A DNA stretch of 64,000 nt, taken from assembly GCA_036500145.1 (NCBI GenBank), contig DASYCO010000048.1, forward strand, positions 60,073 to 124,072, read 5' to 3'. A program made the translations under genes and the position numbers. This document shows positions 1 to 8,976 of this stretch, piece by piece; position 1 is the first letter of the stretch; the number at the start of each line of letters is the position of its first letter. The DNA is from CAMAVH01 sp036500145. GTDB taxonomy: Bacteria > Pseudomonadota > Alphaproteobacteria > SMXQ01. Under the pieces are notes generated by a model that worked only from the letters and a program-made list of their open reading frames with translations, was not told the DNA's origin and searched no databases.

Positions 1-1100
1 AGCTCACCGGCGGCGTCGCCCACGACTTCAACAACCTTCTGATGGCCGTCCTCGGCAGCCTCGAACTGGTGCAGAAGCGCCTGACCCAGGATCCCCGCGT
101 GTCGCCGCTGATTGACAACGCCATCCAGGCCGCCAAGCGCGGCGCATCGCTGACCCAGCGCATGCTCGCCTTCGCCCGCCGCCAGGAGCTCGACGCGAAG
201 CCCGTCAACCTGCCGAACCTCGTGCGCGGCATGACCGACCTGCTGCAGCGCTCCCTGGGGCCGGAGGTCATGATCGAGACCCGTTTTCCCCTGTCGCTGC
301 CGTCGGTGCAGGCCGACTTCAACCAGCTGGAGATGGCGCTGCTCAACCTCGCGGTGAACGCGCGCGACGCCATGCCGCAGGGCGGCAGCATCGTCGTTTC
401 GGCGAAGGAGGAAAACCTCGTCGCCGGCCAGGGCCTCAAGCCGGGACGCTACGTCTGCCTCGCCGTGACGGACAGCGGCGAAGGCATGGACGAGGAAACC
501 CTGCAGCACGCCACCGAGCCCTTCTTCACGACGAAGGGCGTCGGCAAGGGCACCGGCCTCGGCCTGCCGATGATCCACGGCCTGGCCGAACAGTCCGGCG
601 GCCGGCTCGTCCTCAAAAGCCGCAAGGGCGAAGGCACCACGGCCGAACTGTGGCTGCCGGTCGCCACCACTTCCGCCATCGCCGCCGGAGAAGGCCAGGC
701 AGCCGCGCCGGGGAGCGGCAAGGCCATGCGCCCGCTCGTGGTGGTCGCCGTCGACGACGATCCGCTGGTGCTGATGAACACCGTCGAGATGCTCGAGGAG
801 CTCGGCCATATGGTCCTGGAAGCGCCCTCCGCCCATCACGCGCTGGACGCGATCCGGCACGCAGAGGCCGTCGACCTCGTGATCACCGATCAGGCCATGC
901 CGCACATGACGGGGCTCGAGCTCGCCGCCGCGATCCGCGAGGAATGGCCGAAGCTGCCGACGGTTCTCGCGACCGGCTACGGCGAACTGCCCCTCAGCGC
1001 CAACGCCAATGTCCGCATGTTGAAGCTCAACAAGCCCTTCAGCGAAAACGACCTCGCGAAGGTCATCGCCCAGGCCATGGACGCCGGGCCGGCGCGCTGA
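1..1100 (+). CDS. Hybrid sensor histidine kinase/response regulator, 3' part (5' truncated by window edge)
   Basis: The reading frame is open from nucleotide 3, so the gene begins outside the window. The visible protein starts inside the dimerisation domain: the H-box reads LTGGVAHDFNNLL with the phospho-accepting His at nt 21-23. A HATPase domain follows, with N-box LLNLAVNARDAMP, G1 box DSGEGMDEE and G2 box GKGTGLGL. The C-terminus is a receiver domain with an acidic VDDDP patch, the probable phosphorylation Asp in VITDQAMP and a conserved Lys in LNKPF. This is the usual layout of cytoplasmic hybrid kinases that pass phosphate from His to an attached Asp. It is a paralogue of the complete kinase at 45074-47143, sharing nearly the same H-box and receiver motifs. 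Its sensor region and stimulus are not visible. Confidence 0.93.
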   Translation, partial: LTGGVAHDFNNLLMAVLGSLELVQKRLTQDPRVSPLIDNAIQAAKRGASLTQRMLAFARRQELDAKPVNLPNLVRGMTDLLQRSLGPEVMIETRFPLSLPSVQADFNQLEMALLNLAVNARDAMPQGGSIVVSAKEENLVAGQGLKPGRYVCLAVTDSGEGMDEETLQHATEPFFTTKGVGKGTGLGLPMIHGLAEQSGGRLVLKSRKGEGTTAELWLPVATTSAIAAGEGQAAAPGSGKAMRPLVVVAVDDDPLVLMNTVEMLEELGHMVLEAPSAHHALDAIRHAEAVDLVITDQAMPHMTGLELAAAIREEWPKLPTVLATGYGELPLSANANVRMLKLNKPFSENDLAKVIAQAMDAGPAR

Positions 1101-1354
1101 GTCAGCCTGTTTCCGCGCCATCGCGCCGCATCTCGGCCGAAGCGTTAACGTTTCCGCAGCGACCGGGTGTTTCACCCTCCGGAAGAAAACCCATCCCTTG
1201 GCTTGGCGTCGCAATCCGCTCTAACATCGGTTCCGGACGCAGCTCCGTCCGCAGTTTCTTCGCCGCGCGACGCGTACAGCGTACCCACAACGGCCCGCAC
1301 CCTCACGCAGGGCCGACAAGACTGCACACAGGAAGCTTCAACCAGGAGACACCC

Positions 1355-2380
1355 ATGAAGGCTTTTGCCCGTACCGGCGCGGCTGCGCTCGTACTCACCG
1401 CCGCCACGGCGGCGCTCTCAGTGCCCGCACATGCCCAGGCGCCCTTCTTCCAGGGCAAGACGATCCACGTCGTCGTCGGCTTCACGCCGGGCGGCGGCTA
1501 CGACACCTACGCCCGCCTGCTGGCGCGGCATTTCAGCGACAACGTGCCCGGCAAGCCGACCGTCGTGGTCGAGAACATGCCCGGCGCCGGCTCGCTCACG
1601 GCGGTGAAGTGGCTCGACGGCCCGGCGCCGAAGGACGGCACCGCGATCACCGCCTTCAACCCGGGCCTGATCACCCAGGGCATGCTGGACGACAAGAACA
1701 AGGTCAACTTCCTCGACTACGCCTGGGTCGGCAACGCCGCGAAGGACCAGCGCGTCTGCTACCTGTGGGGCGGCAAGGGCAACAAGGGCATCAAGACCTT
1801 CGAGGCGTTCCAGGCGCAGAAGGGCTGGAACTTCGGCACCACCGGCGTCGGCGCCGCCAACTGGGTCAATCAGCGCACGCTGCAACGCGTCTTCAACGTT
1901 GACATGAAGATCATCATCGGCTTCCCGGGCTCCGCCGAGCAGCGCCTCGCCGTCGAGCGCGGCGAGCTGGACGGCGACTGCGGCTCCTGGACCTCGATCT
2001 CGCAGGACTGGCGCGACAACCATCTGATCTTCCCGATCATCAAGCTGTCGCGCGAGTTGCCGCCGGACGCGCCGAAGGACGTGCCCTGGGCCAACGACCT
2101 CGCCAAGTCCGACGAGGACCGCGCCGTGCTCAACGTGATCAACGGCGCCGGCGAGATCGGCCGGCCCTACGTCACCTCGAAGAAGGTGCCCAAGGCGCAG
2201 CTCGACATTCTGCGCGCGTCGTTCGACGCCACGATGAAGGACAAGAGCTTCCTCGCGGACGCCGAGAAGTCGCAGCTGCCGATCGACCCCATGACGGCGA
2301 CGGAAGTCGAGGACATGCTGAAGCAGATCTACGCGGCTCCGGCCGCGGCGGTCCAGCGCGCCAAGGCGATCACCGAATAG
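1355..2380 (+). CDS. Tripartite tricarboxylate transporter (TctC/Bug-type) periplasmic solute-binding protein
   Basis: The 341-residue protein has a Sec signal peptide (MKAFARTG, a hydrophobic stretch, then AHAQA at about residue 27). Family hallmarks follow: PFFQGKTIHVVVGFTPGGGYD, VVVENMPGAGSLTA and APKDGTAI. The ATG start has an AGGAGA ribosome-binding site six bases upstream; the frame is open further upstream but lacks a start with comparable support. Bug/TctC proteins bind carboxylates in the periplasm for TctAB-type membrane partners. No tctA or tctB gene lies in this window, so the protein is an orphan here. A second family member follows 270 bp downstream beyond a strong terminator, so the two are probably separate transcripts. 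The ligand is unknown. Confidence 0.88.
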   Translation: MKAFARTGAAALVLTAATAALSVPAHAQAPFFQGKTIHVVVGFTPGGGYDTYARLLARHFSDNVPGKPTVVVENMPGAGSLTAVKWLDGPAPKDGTAITAFNPGLITQGMLDDKNKVNFLDYAWVGNAAKDQRVCYLWGGKGNKGIKTFEAFQAQKGWNFGTTGVGAANWVNQRTLQRVFNVDMKIIIGFPGSAEQRLAVERGELDGDCGSWTSISQDWRDNHLIFPIIKLSRELPPDAPKDVPWANDLAKSDEDRAVLNVINGAGEIGRPYVTSKKVPKAQLDILRASFDATMKDKSFLADAEKSQLPIDPMTATEVEDMLKQIYAAPAAAVQRAKAITE

Positions 2381-2386
2381 GGGAAA

Positions 2387-2431
2387 CCGTCCCCGGGAAT
2401 CTGCGCGCTGCGAGCGATTCTCCCGGGACGG
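2387..2431 (+). other. Imperfect inverted repeat just downstream of the first TctC-like gene
   Basis: An arm beginning CCGTCCCCGGGAAT pairs, with a bulge, with ATTCTCCCGGGACGG about 16 bases later. It starts seven bases after the stop codon and precedes the stronger terminator at 2452. It may protect the 3' end of the message or act as a first pause hairpin. Confidence 0.45.
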
Positions 2432-2451
2432 CCTTCCGCGACGGTGCTTAA

Positions 2452-2498
2452 ATGACGGAGACGGTCGGCGCGCGCTGGCCGTCTCCGTCATCGTTTCT
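2452..2498 (+). terminator. Strong rho-independent-like terminator between two TctC-like genes
   Basis: A perfect 13-bp stem (ATGACGGAGACGG at 2452-2464 and its reverse complement at 2479-2491) encloses a 14-base GC-rich loop and is followed by CGTTTCTG. The U-tract is short. It probably ends transcription of the 1355-2380 gene. Confidence 0.7.
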
Positions 2499-2591
2499 GC
2501 CGCCGCCTTCTCCGCATGAAGGCGACAACCAATTGATGCAAAAGAGGTTTTCTGAGCGGCGCAATCGCCATCATCTTTGACCGATCGCCGA

Positions 2592-2613
2592 GCGGTTCCG
2601 ACAAGAGAACCGC
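2592..2613 (+). promoter_or_regulatory. Leader hairpin candidate before the second TctC-like gene
   Basis: GCGGTTC and GAACCGC form a 7-bp dyad with an 8-base spacer, about 40 bases upstream of the ATG at 2654. It could be an operator or a leader stem. No consensus promoter is obvious around it. Confidence 0.25.
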
Positions 2614-2653
2614 CGGCCGCTTCCATGAGAAGCACACAGGGGAGGAAAGCAGA

Positions 2654-3733
2654 ATGTCCAAAGCCATGCATGGCGCCGCGAGGCATGGGTTCGCCCTAAG
2701 CACCATCGCGACCGCCATCACCTTGACCGCCGCGCTCGCCGCGTCCTTCGTGGGCGCCACCGTCGCCAAGGCGGACTCCGTCGCCGATTTCTATAAAGGC
2801 AAGATCGTCAGCATCGTGGTCTACACCACGAGCGGCAGCGGCTACGACCTGTCGGCGCGCATCCTGTCGCGCCACATGCCGAAGTACCTGCCCGGCAGCC
2901 CGACCATGATCGTGCGCAACATGCCTGGCGCCGGCGGCCTGACGGCGACGCGCTACCTCTACACGACCGCGCCGAAGGACGGCACCGTGTTCGGCACCAT
3001 CGGCCGCGGCCTGCCCTTCGAGCCGCTGCTCGGCGGCGCCGCCACCGTCGACTACGACCCGCTCAAGTTCCTCTGGCTTGGCAGCCCGAGCCGCGAAAGC
3101 TCGCTGGCGATCTCCTGGCACACGTCGCAGGTCAAGACGGCGGAAGACCTCTTCACCAAGGAGCTGATCGTCGCCGGCACCGGCGCCAGCGCCGATTCGG
3201 AGATCGTGCCGAAGGCGCTCAACGGCCTGATCGGCACCAAGTTCAAGATCATCTCGGGCTACGAAGGCATCAACCGCGCCGTGCTCGCCGTCGAGCGCGG
3301 CGAGATCGAAGGCCTCGCCTACTGGTCATGGGGCGCGCTCAAGACGGTTAAGCCTGAGTGGATCAAGGACCATTCGATCAACATCCTGTTCCAGACGGCC
3401 AATCCGCCGCATCCGGAGATTCCCGACATTCGCTCGGTCGGCACGCTCGCCAAGACCGACGAGCAGCGCCAGGCCATCGAACTGCTGTTCGCCCGCGACA
3501 TCGCCGCACGGCCCTACCTGGCGCCGCCGGACATTCCGGCCGACCGCGCCAAGGCCTTGAAGGAGGCCTTCGCCGCCGCCCACAAGGACCCGGAACTGCT
3601 CGCCGAATCCGAAAAGGCCCAGATGGAGATCGAGTACGTGTCGAGCGAGGAGATCGAAAGCATCATCAAGAAGGCCTATGCGACGCCCGCCCCCATCGTC
3701 GACCTGGTCAAGCACGCCATGGGCCGCGAATAG
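2654..3733 (+). CDS. Tripartite tricarboxylate transporter (TctC/Bug-type) periplasmic solute-binding protein
   Basis: This 359-residue protein has a long signal peptide: a hydrophobic run around residues 17-34 ending near VAKADS. It carries the same family motifs as its upstream neighbour (FYKGKIVSIVVYTTSGSGYD, MIVRNMPGAGGLTATRYLY, APKDGTV). GGAGG lies eight bases before the ATG. It is more similar in style to the third paralogue at 22311-23345 (shared FYKGK, MPKYLPG, FKIISGYEG-type segments) than to the adjacent gene. The short-chain dehydrogenase downstream is in the same orientation, 76 bp away, and may be co-transcribed. No membrane subunits are encoded nearby and the substrate is unknown. 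Confidence 0.88.
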   Translation: MSKAMHGAARHGFALSTIATAITLTAALAASFVGATVAKADSVADFYKGKIVSIVVYTTSGSGYDLSARILSRHMPKYLPGSPTMIVRNMPGAGGLTATRYLYTTAPKDGTVFGTIGRGLPFEPLLGGAATVDYDPLKFLWLGSPSRESSLAISWHTSQVKTAEDLFTKELIVAGTGASADSEIVPKALNGLIGTKFKIISGYEGINRAVLAVERGEIEGLAYWSWGALKTVKPEWIKDHSINILFQTANPPHPEIPDIRSVGTLAKTDEQRQAIELLFARDIAARPYLAPPDIPADRAKALKEAFAAAHKDPELLAESEKAQMEIEYVSSEEIESIIKKAYATPAPIVDLVKHAMGRE

Positions 3734-3809
3734 CCGAATGACGGGCTCCGGCGGCGCCGGGGCCCGAACTCCAAGGCCGCAGTTCAAGACATCATCCAGG
3801 AGAGAGCTA

Positions 3810-4688
3810 GTGGATCCGATTTCGCTCAAGGGAAAAGTCGCGCTCATCACCGGCGGCAGCCGCGGCATGGGGCGCGAGATGGCCCTCGCCTATGCCAAGG
3901 CCGGCATCAAAGGGCTCACCATCACCGCCGCCATGGCCCGCGACGAGACGCGCGAATCGATCATCCAGGAGCTCACCTCGGTCGCCGCCGAGATCGAGCG
4001 GATTTCCGGCAAGGGCACCGTGCTCGCCATCCATTCCGACGTGACCGTGTGGGCCGACTGCGAATCGGCCGTGCTGCAGACGGTGGAATCCTTCGGCGGA
4101 CTGCATATCCTCGTCAACAACGCCGGCAAGAGCCAGCGCTACCACGGCGACCGCAACCTGCCGTTCTGGGAGACCGATCCGGCAGGCTGGCAGGCCGTGA
4201 TCGACACCAACGTCGTCGGCCCCTACCGCATGGCCAAGGCGGCCGTGCCCCACATGCTCAAGGCCGGCTGGGGCCGCGTCATCAACATCTCGAAGAGCCG
4301 CGACACGATGCACGAGGCCTTCAGCGGCGCCTACGGCCCATCGAAGGCCTGCCTCGACGCCGAATCGCTGAGCTGGGCCGAGGAACTGGCGGACAGCGAG
4401 GTCACCGTCAACAGCATCGAGCCCGGCGGCGCCGTCGACACCAAGTTCGGCCGCGGCGAGATTCGCGGCGTCGGCCTGCCGGCCACCGTCGTCGTGCCGG
4501 TGGCGCTGTGGCTCGCGTCTGAACAGTCGAGCGACTTCAACGGCTGCCGTTTCGACGCGAAGCTGTGGGACGAGTCGCTGCCCAACGCCGCCGCGGCGGA
4601 GAAATGCCAGGAGGCGTCGCTGTTCTACAAGCCGAGGAAGCGCAAGACGAAGCTGGCGCGGGCCTGGAAGGCGCCCGACGGCCACTGA
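3810..4688 (+). CDS. Short-chain dehydrogenase/reductase (SDR), classical type
   Basis: The 292-residue protein is a Rossmann-fold NAD(P)-dependent oxidoreductase. It shows the cofactor motif TGGSRGMG (residues 14-21), the structural NNAG (103-106), the active-site Asn134, a Ser at 161-163, and catalytic Tyr175 and Lys179 (YGPSK). A GTG start preceded by AGGAGAG is preferred over upstream in-frame starts, because it places the Rossmann motif at the usual distance from the N-terminus. It probably oxidises or reduces a hydroxyl or keto group in the pathway served by the adjacent TctC-like binding protein, but this is inference from position. The last 40 residues are very basic. It ends 15 bp from the convergent M50-protein gene. 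Confidence 0.9.
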   Translation: MDPISLKGKVALITGGSRGMGREMALAYAKAGIKGLTITAAMARDETRESIIQELTSVAAEIERISGKGTVLAIHSDVTVWADCESAVLQTVESFGGLHILVNNAGKSQRYHGDRNLPFWETDPAGWQAVIDTNVVGPYRMAKAAVPHMLKAGWGRVINISKSRDTMHEAFSGAYGPSKACLDAESLSWAEELADSEVTVNSIEPGGAVDTKFGRGEIRGVGLPATVVVPVALWLASEQSSDFNGCRFDAKLWDESLPNAAAAEKCQEASLFYKPRKRKTKLARAWKAPDGH

Positions 4689-4703
4689 CCTAATCAGCGG
4701 CGG

Positions 4704-6845
4704 CTAGAACGACAGTTCGCGCCGCAGGAGGCCGAAGGTCTGGCGCCAGAAGGACTGGAGCAGGCTTTCAGCCGTCGCCTCGATCCGCACGTTGCCCATG
4801 CTGACATGGCGGATCATGCCGACGTCGCCTTCCATCTTCAGGCGGATGCGGTAGAGGGCGCGCACGGGCACCAGCTTGCCCTCGCCCATGTCGCGCACGG
4901 CGATGGGGCCGCCATGGGTCGAGGCCATGAAGGCCTGGTCGAGCTCGCGCAGGCCCGAAGTCTCGATCACGGCGACGCGGACATGGATCGGCGCGCCCCC
5001 GATGCCCTTCAGGTAGAGCAGTCCCTTGGCGTCGGGATGGATCCGGCGCATCTGGTCTTCGTTGGCGTAGGCGACGAGGTCGCCCGGCTGTGCCGCCGCG
5101 ACGGACGCCAGGTAGGTGCCTTCGCCGACCCAGTCGCCGGCTTGCATGTTGTCCGGCAGGTCGACGACGATGCCGTCCGACTGCGCCAGCGGCTGGGCGC
5201 GCGTCATCTGGTCGCGCAGGCTGTCGCGCTGCGACAGCGCCGTGCCCAGCTCCGCCGCCGTAACGACGGCGCGGTCCAGCAAGTTGCGGTCGAAGCCCTG
5301 GCTCGACATCTGCCAGCGCAGCGCCTCGGCCTCGCTCTCCGCATCCGCCAGCTTGTAGGCGAGGTCCGGCGTGTCCATGCGCATGATCGGCTGGCCGGCG
5401 GCGATCTCCTGGTCGTTCGCCACGTCGATCTCGGCGATGCGGCCGTCGGCAGTGGCGTAGATGCGCGACACGCTCTCCGCGCCGACGAAGGCCGGCAGGG
5501 CCGTATGGCCCTGCAACGGCACGGATGCCAGGATCAGCAGCGTCAGCAGGACGCCGAGCGTGACCTTGCTGCGCCGGTTGAAGCCGTGGCGCGCCTGGTA
5601 GATCGCCTTGATTTCCTTGGCGAAGGGCAGCACGAGGCTCCACCACAGGACGGCTAGCGCCATCAGCACGCCGCCCGCCTTGAAGGCGAAGTGATAGACC
5701 AGCAGCGCGATGCCGAGGGTGACGCTGAGGCGGTAGAACCAGATGGCGACGCCGAGCCCGATCAGATAGGCCTTCGGCGGCTCCGGCGGAGCTTGCCGCC
5801 AGCCGAGCAGGTTGGCGCGCAGCCACCAGCGCGCCAGCGCATAGGTGCGCGGCTGCAGGTTCGGATACTGCAGCCAGTCCGACAGCAGGTAGTAGCCATC
5901 GAACTTCATGAGCGGATTGAGGTTGACCGTCAGGGTCAGCAGCACCGCCGTGGTCGAGACGAAGAAGCAGACGCTGCGCATGACGCCGTCGGGCAGCAGC
6001 GACCACAGGAACAGGGCGTAGCAGGCGAGCATCAGCTCGGCGCGCATGCCGGCCGAGCCGATTTTCAGGCGAGATGCACGCGACGGCAGCTTCCAGGCTT
6101 CGGTCGTGTCGGTGTAGAGGACTGGCCAGAAGACCAGGAAGGACACGCCCATGCTCGGCACGCGGCAGCCCTGCAGCTTGCAGGCGAAGGCGTGGCCGAG
6201 TTCGTGCAGCACCTTCAGGGCGGTCAGCGTCAGCGTGTAGAAGACCAGGCCATCGAAGCTGAAGAAGAAGCTGAAGGTGGCGAAGAAGGCGTCCATCTGG
6301 CGCGAGGCCAGCAGCAGCCCTAGGCCGCCGACGATCGCCGTCAGGATCAGCGCCGGACGGCTGAACCACCAGCGCGCGACGGGCAGCGCCTTTTCGAGGA
6401 AGCGATCCGGCCGCACCAGGCGCAGCCGCACCGACATCCAGCCCTGCGTGAGCTGGCGGAGGCTCCACTTGCCTGTCTGCTTGCGCAGGCGTTCCAGCCG
6501 CGCACGGCCTTCGTCGCCGACCACGCGCGTCAGGTTCTGCTGCAGGAGGAAGGCGATGAATTCCTTTACCAGATCCTCGGACACGGCCTTGCCGGCACGG
6601 CGCGTCGCTTCCTCGGCGATGCGCGACGGCGCGCCGAGAGGAACGAGGTGCAGCAAGTCGACTTCCAATGCGCCCAGGCGATAGAAGCGCCCGGCCAGCG
6701 GATCGACGAGCACCCAGGCCGGGCTGCCGTCCGGGTCGGGATCGACCGGCAGCAGCTCCAGTTCCGGGCGCAGGCCCCCGAGCACCGGCCGCGGCAGGTC
6801 ACCCAGGTCGAAGTCTGCGGCAATATCCGTGGCGACGTCCGTCAC
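4704..6845 (-). CDS. PqqD-like / M50 zinc-metalloprotease / HlyD-like membrane protein of a secretion operon
   Basis: This 713-residue multidomain protein is last in the surface-protein operon. Residues 40-110 resemble a PqqD-like winged-helix region (VDPLAGRFYRLG). A membrane domain follows with the M50 zinc motif HELGH (214-218) and a downstream NPLMKFDGYY (310-319), whose Asp316 is the expected third ligand. There are several further membrane helices to about residue 450. The C-terminal part (from about 465) is a biotinyl-lipoyl/HlyD-like periplasmic segment (ATADGRIAEIDVANDQEIAAG) with a short coiled coil. It resembles 'putative peptide zinc metalloprotease' (YydH-type) proteins, which lack an ATPase domain. 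It may process or help export the giant protein at 10617. The gene is 3 bp from its upstream neighbour. Confidence 0.85.
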   Translation of the reverse strand: MTDVATDIAADFDLGDLPRPVLGGLRPELELLPVDPDPDGSPAWVLVDPLAGRFYRLGALEVDLLHLVPLGAPSRIAEEATRRAGKAVSEDLVKEFIAFLLQQNLTRVVGDEGRARLERLRKQTGKWSLRQLTQGWMSVRLRLVRPDRFLEKALPVARWWFSRPALILTAIVGGLGLLLASRQMDAFFATFSFFFSFDGLVFYTLTLTALKVLHELGHAFACKLQGCRVPSMGVSFLVFWPVLYTDTTEAWKLPSRASRLKIGSAGMRAELMLACYALFLWSLLPDGVMRSVCFFVSTTAVLLTLTVNLNPLMKFDGYYLLSDWLQYPNLQPRTYALARWWLRANLLGWRQAPPEPPKAYLIGLGVAIWFYRLSVTLGIALLVYHFAFKAGGVLMALAVLWWSLVLPFAKEIKAIYQARHGFNRRSKVTLGVLLTLLILASVPLQGHTALPAFVGAESVSRIYATADGRIAEIDVANDQEIAAGQPIMRMDTPDLAYKLADAESEAEALRWQMSSQGFDRNLLDRAVVTAAELGTALSQRDSLRDQMTRAQPLAQSDGIVVDLPDNMQAGDWVGEGTYLASVAAAQPGDLVAYANEDQMRRIHPDAKGLLYLKGIGGAPIHVRVAVIETSGLRELDQAFMASTHGGPIAVRDMGEGKLVPVRALYRIRLKMEGDVGMIRHVSMGNVRIEATAESLLQSFWRQTFGLLRRELSF

Positions 6846-6848
6846 GTC

Positions 6849-8207
6849 TCACATCCCCGCCCACTGGCGGAAAGCGGCCCAGGGCCGGCGGATCAACGCG
6901 TAGACAAGCGGCACGCGCGGGCCGCGCACCTTGGCGGTGCCGCGCAGGCCAAGGCGGGGCGCGGCAGCCGTGAAGTCGGCGACGGCGCGGAAGGCGACGA
7001 TGCCGTCCGGCCCCGGCACCGCCTGGTAATTGGCGTAACGCAGGCGTGCCGGCACCGCCTGCTCCGGATCGTTGTTCAGGAACAGGGTGACCTCGGCGCC
7101 TTCGGTCAGCTCGAGCGCGTCCGCCACGGGAATCCATAGCTCCAGCTCGGCCGCCGACGAATTGGCGAGCAGCATGATGCGCTCGCCGATCTTCACCGGA
7201 CGGCCCTGCCAGGCGGTCGCGTCCGGCAGGATGACGACGCCGTCCTGCTGTGCCGTGACGTTCGCGCGCTGCAGCAGGCTCTCGTCGTAGGCAATCTCGG
7301 CACGACGCTGTTCCAAGCGGGCGCGCAGCACGGGGATCGCAGTCTGCAGCTGGACGTTCTGGATCGTCTGCTGCTGGGCCTGGCGCAGTTCCGCCGCGGC
7401 GATCTCGTAGGTCTGGCGCGCGACGTCGAGGCGGCCGTTCAGTTCTGTCAGGTCGAACTTCACCAGAGGCTGGCCGCTCTTGACCTGGTCGTTGGGCTCG
7501 ACGAGCAGCGTCTCGACCACGCCGCTCAGAGGCGAGCGCACCACGATCGGCGCCTTAGGCGCGACCTCCGCGTTGGCGAGCGCATAGAGGCTGACCGGCA
7601 TGGCGCCGAGCAACAGCAGCGCCAGCGCGCCGCCGCCGAGCAGCAACTTGCGCCTGGGATTGAGCGGCACATGCCAGCGCGCGCGGCCGGAGGAGAGATG
7701 CTCGTAGGCATGGCCCAGCGTCTCCGCCCAATGGACCAGCAGGCGCTCCTCGCCGACCTGCCAGGGCGCGTCGCGCAGCAGCAGCAGGCCGCCGACCAGC
7801 GGCGTGCGCCGGCCCGGCAAGGGCAGCCAGATCGCTTCGGGCGGCAGGTAGTCGCCCCAGTCCTGGCGCAAGGTTTCAGGCAGGCCGCTTGCGCTCACGC
7901 GCTGCGGCGTCTTGCCCAGCGGCGCGAAATGGGCCGCGCAGCGGTTGGCGAAGCCGGTGAAGGCCGCATCGGGACTGGGCGACGGCAGGCCCGAGACGCC
8001 GTGCAGGCGCAGGCCGCCGCCGACGCCGCGGGTGAATTCCAGCCCGACCGTCGTATTGACGAGCAGCGCCGTCTCGTTGACCGCGAGGTAGGAGAGCTCG
8101 ACCGCCGACGCCGCCGCGCGCGCCTTCTGCTGCAGCAGCAGAAGGGTGGCGAGGCGCTCAAGCGTCTGGTTGCGCTCCGCGGGTTCAGTGGGCGGCGATG
8201 TCTGCAT
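6849..8207 (-). CDS. HlyD-family periplasmic adaptor with N-terminal GAF-like cytoplasmic domain
   Basis: The 452-residue protein begins with about 170 residues resembling a GAF-type domain (LLLQQKARAAASAVELSYLAVNETALLVN). A single membrane segment follows near residues 180-205 (LLLGGGALALLLLGAMPVSLY). The rest is the periplasmic adaptor fold with a lipoyl half-motif (APIVVRSPLSGVVETLLVEP), a coiled-coil hairpin rich in A, Q and R, and a beta-barrel region. HlyD/MFP proteins bridge an inner-membrane exporter to TolC. The cytoplasmic GAF-like head is unusual for the family and could sense a ligand or dock partners. The start overlaps the end of the upstream adaptor gene by 23 bp, indicating translational coupling. 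Confidence 0.82.
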   Translation of the reverse strand: MQTSPPTEPAERNQTLERLATLLLLQQKARAAASAVELSYLAVNETALLVNTTVGLEFTRGVGGGLRLHGVSGLPSPSPDAAFTGFANRCAAHFAPLGKTPQRVSASGLPETLRQDWGDYLPPEAIWLPLPGRRTPLVGGLLLLRDAPWQVGEERLLVHWAETLGHAYEHLSSGRARWHVPLNPRRKLLLGGGALALLLLGAMPVSLYALANAEVAPKAPIVVRSPLSGVVETLLVEPNDQVKSGQPLVKFDLTELNGRLDVARQTYEIAAAELRQAQQQTIQNVQLQTAIPVLRARLEQRRAEIAYDESLLQRANVTAQQDGVVILPDATAWQGRPVKIGERIMLLANSSAAELELWIPVADALELTEGAEVTLFLNNDPEQAVPARLRYANYQAVPGPDGIVAFRAVADFTAAAPRLGLRGTAKVRGPRVPLVYALIRRPWAAFRQWAGM

Positions 8208-8976
8208 CTGCGAAGCGAACGATGCCGCTCATCCCAGGCAAGAGATCCTTGCCGCCGTCGGAAAAGCGTCCGAGCACGCGTACTGTCTGGCTGACGGGAT
8301 CGACGCGGCCGCCGAGGCGGTCGACCACTGCCATGCGGTGCTGGCCCGTCTCCTCCATGTCGAGGGCGAACTTCGAGCCGGGCTTGAGCCAGACCAGCCA
8401 GCCGGCCGGCACGACCATCTCGATCTCCAGGTTGCCGTAACCGACCAGCTCGTAAAGCGGTTCGCCTTCGCGGATGAACTGGAAGGGATTGGCCGGGCGG
8501 TTCACCACGACCGCATCGAACGGCGCATGGATGTCGCACTTGCGGATGGCGACGTCGACGCCTTCCAGCTCCGCCTGCGCCATGTTCATCTCGGCCTTGG
8601 AGACCTCGACTTCCAGCACGCTGACGGCATTGTTCTTCGCCAGGTCGGCATTGACGCGCGACTTGGCGCTGGCGGCCTCAAGCTTAGCCGCCGACATCTT
8701 GCGCGCGGCGCGCTGGCTCGTGCAGTCGATGGAGGCGATCACCGTGCCTTCGCGCACGATCTGGCCTTCCTTCGCGTCGAGCTTGGTCAGCACGCCGGCG
8801 GCGGTGGCCGCGATCACCGTCTGGCGGCCGGCCTTGATCTGCGCGCGGACCGTGCTGCCGGCAGCCCCGCTGTCCGGCGAAATGGACTGTGCCTGGGCTG
8901 GCTGAACCAGCCCGGGCACGCAGAACGCCGACGCCGAAACCGTCGCCAGAAGGACTAAAACAGGAAGTCGAACCAT
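8185..8976 (-). CDS. Small HlyD/RND-type periplasmic adaptor with signal peptide
   Basis: This 263-residue protein has a cleavable-looking signal (MVRLPVLVLLATVSASAF to about AQAQS). It is followed by a compact membrane-fusion-protein fold: lipoyl half-motif AATAAGVLTKLDAKEGQIV, a short alpha-helical hairpin (residues 105-145), the second half-motif CDIHAPFDAVVVNRP, and a barrel (LVGYGNLEIEMVVPAGWLVW). It is much shorter than HlyD and lacks an N-terminal anchor. It probably works with the GAF-containing adaptor and the TolC-like protein in one envelope-spanning complex. Its start lies 22 bp inside the TolC gene's 3' end, so translation is likely coupled. Confidence 0.84.
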   Translation of the reverse strand: MVRLPVLVLLATVSASAFCVPGLVQPAQAQSISPDSGAAGSTVRAQIKAGRQTVIAATAAGVLTKLDAKEGQIVREGTVIASIDCTSQRAARKMSAAKLEAASAKSRVNADLAKNNAVSVLEVEVSKAEMNMAQAELEGVDVAIRKCDIHAPFDAVVVNRPANPFQFIREGEPLYELVGYGNLEIEMVVPAGWLVWLKPGSKFALDMEETGQHRMAVVDRLGGRVDPVSQTVRVLGRFSDGGKDLLPGMSGIVRFADADIAAH

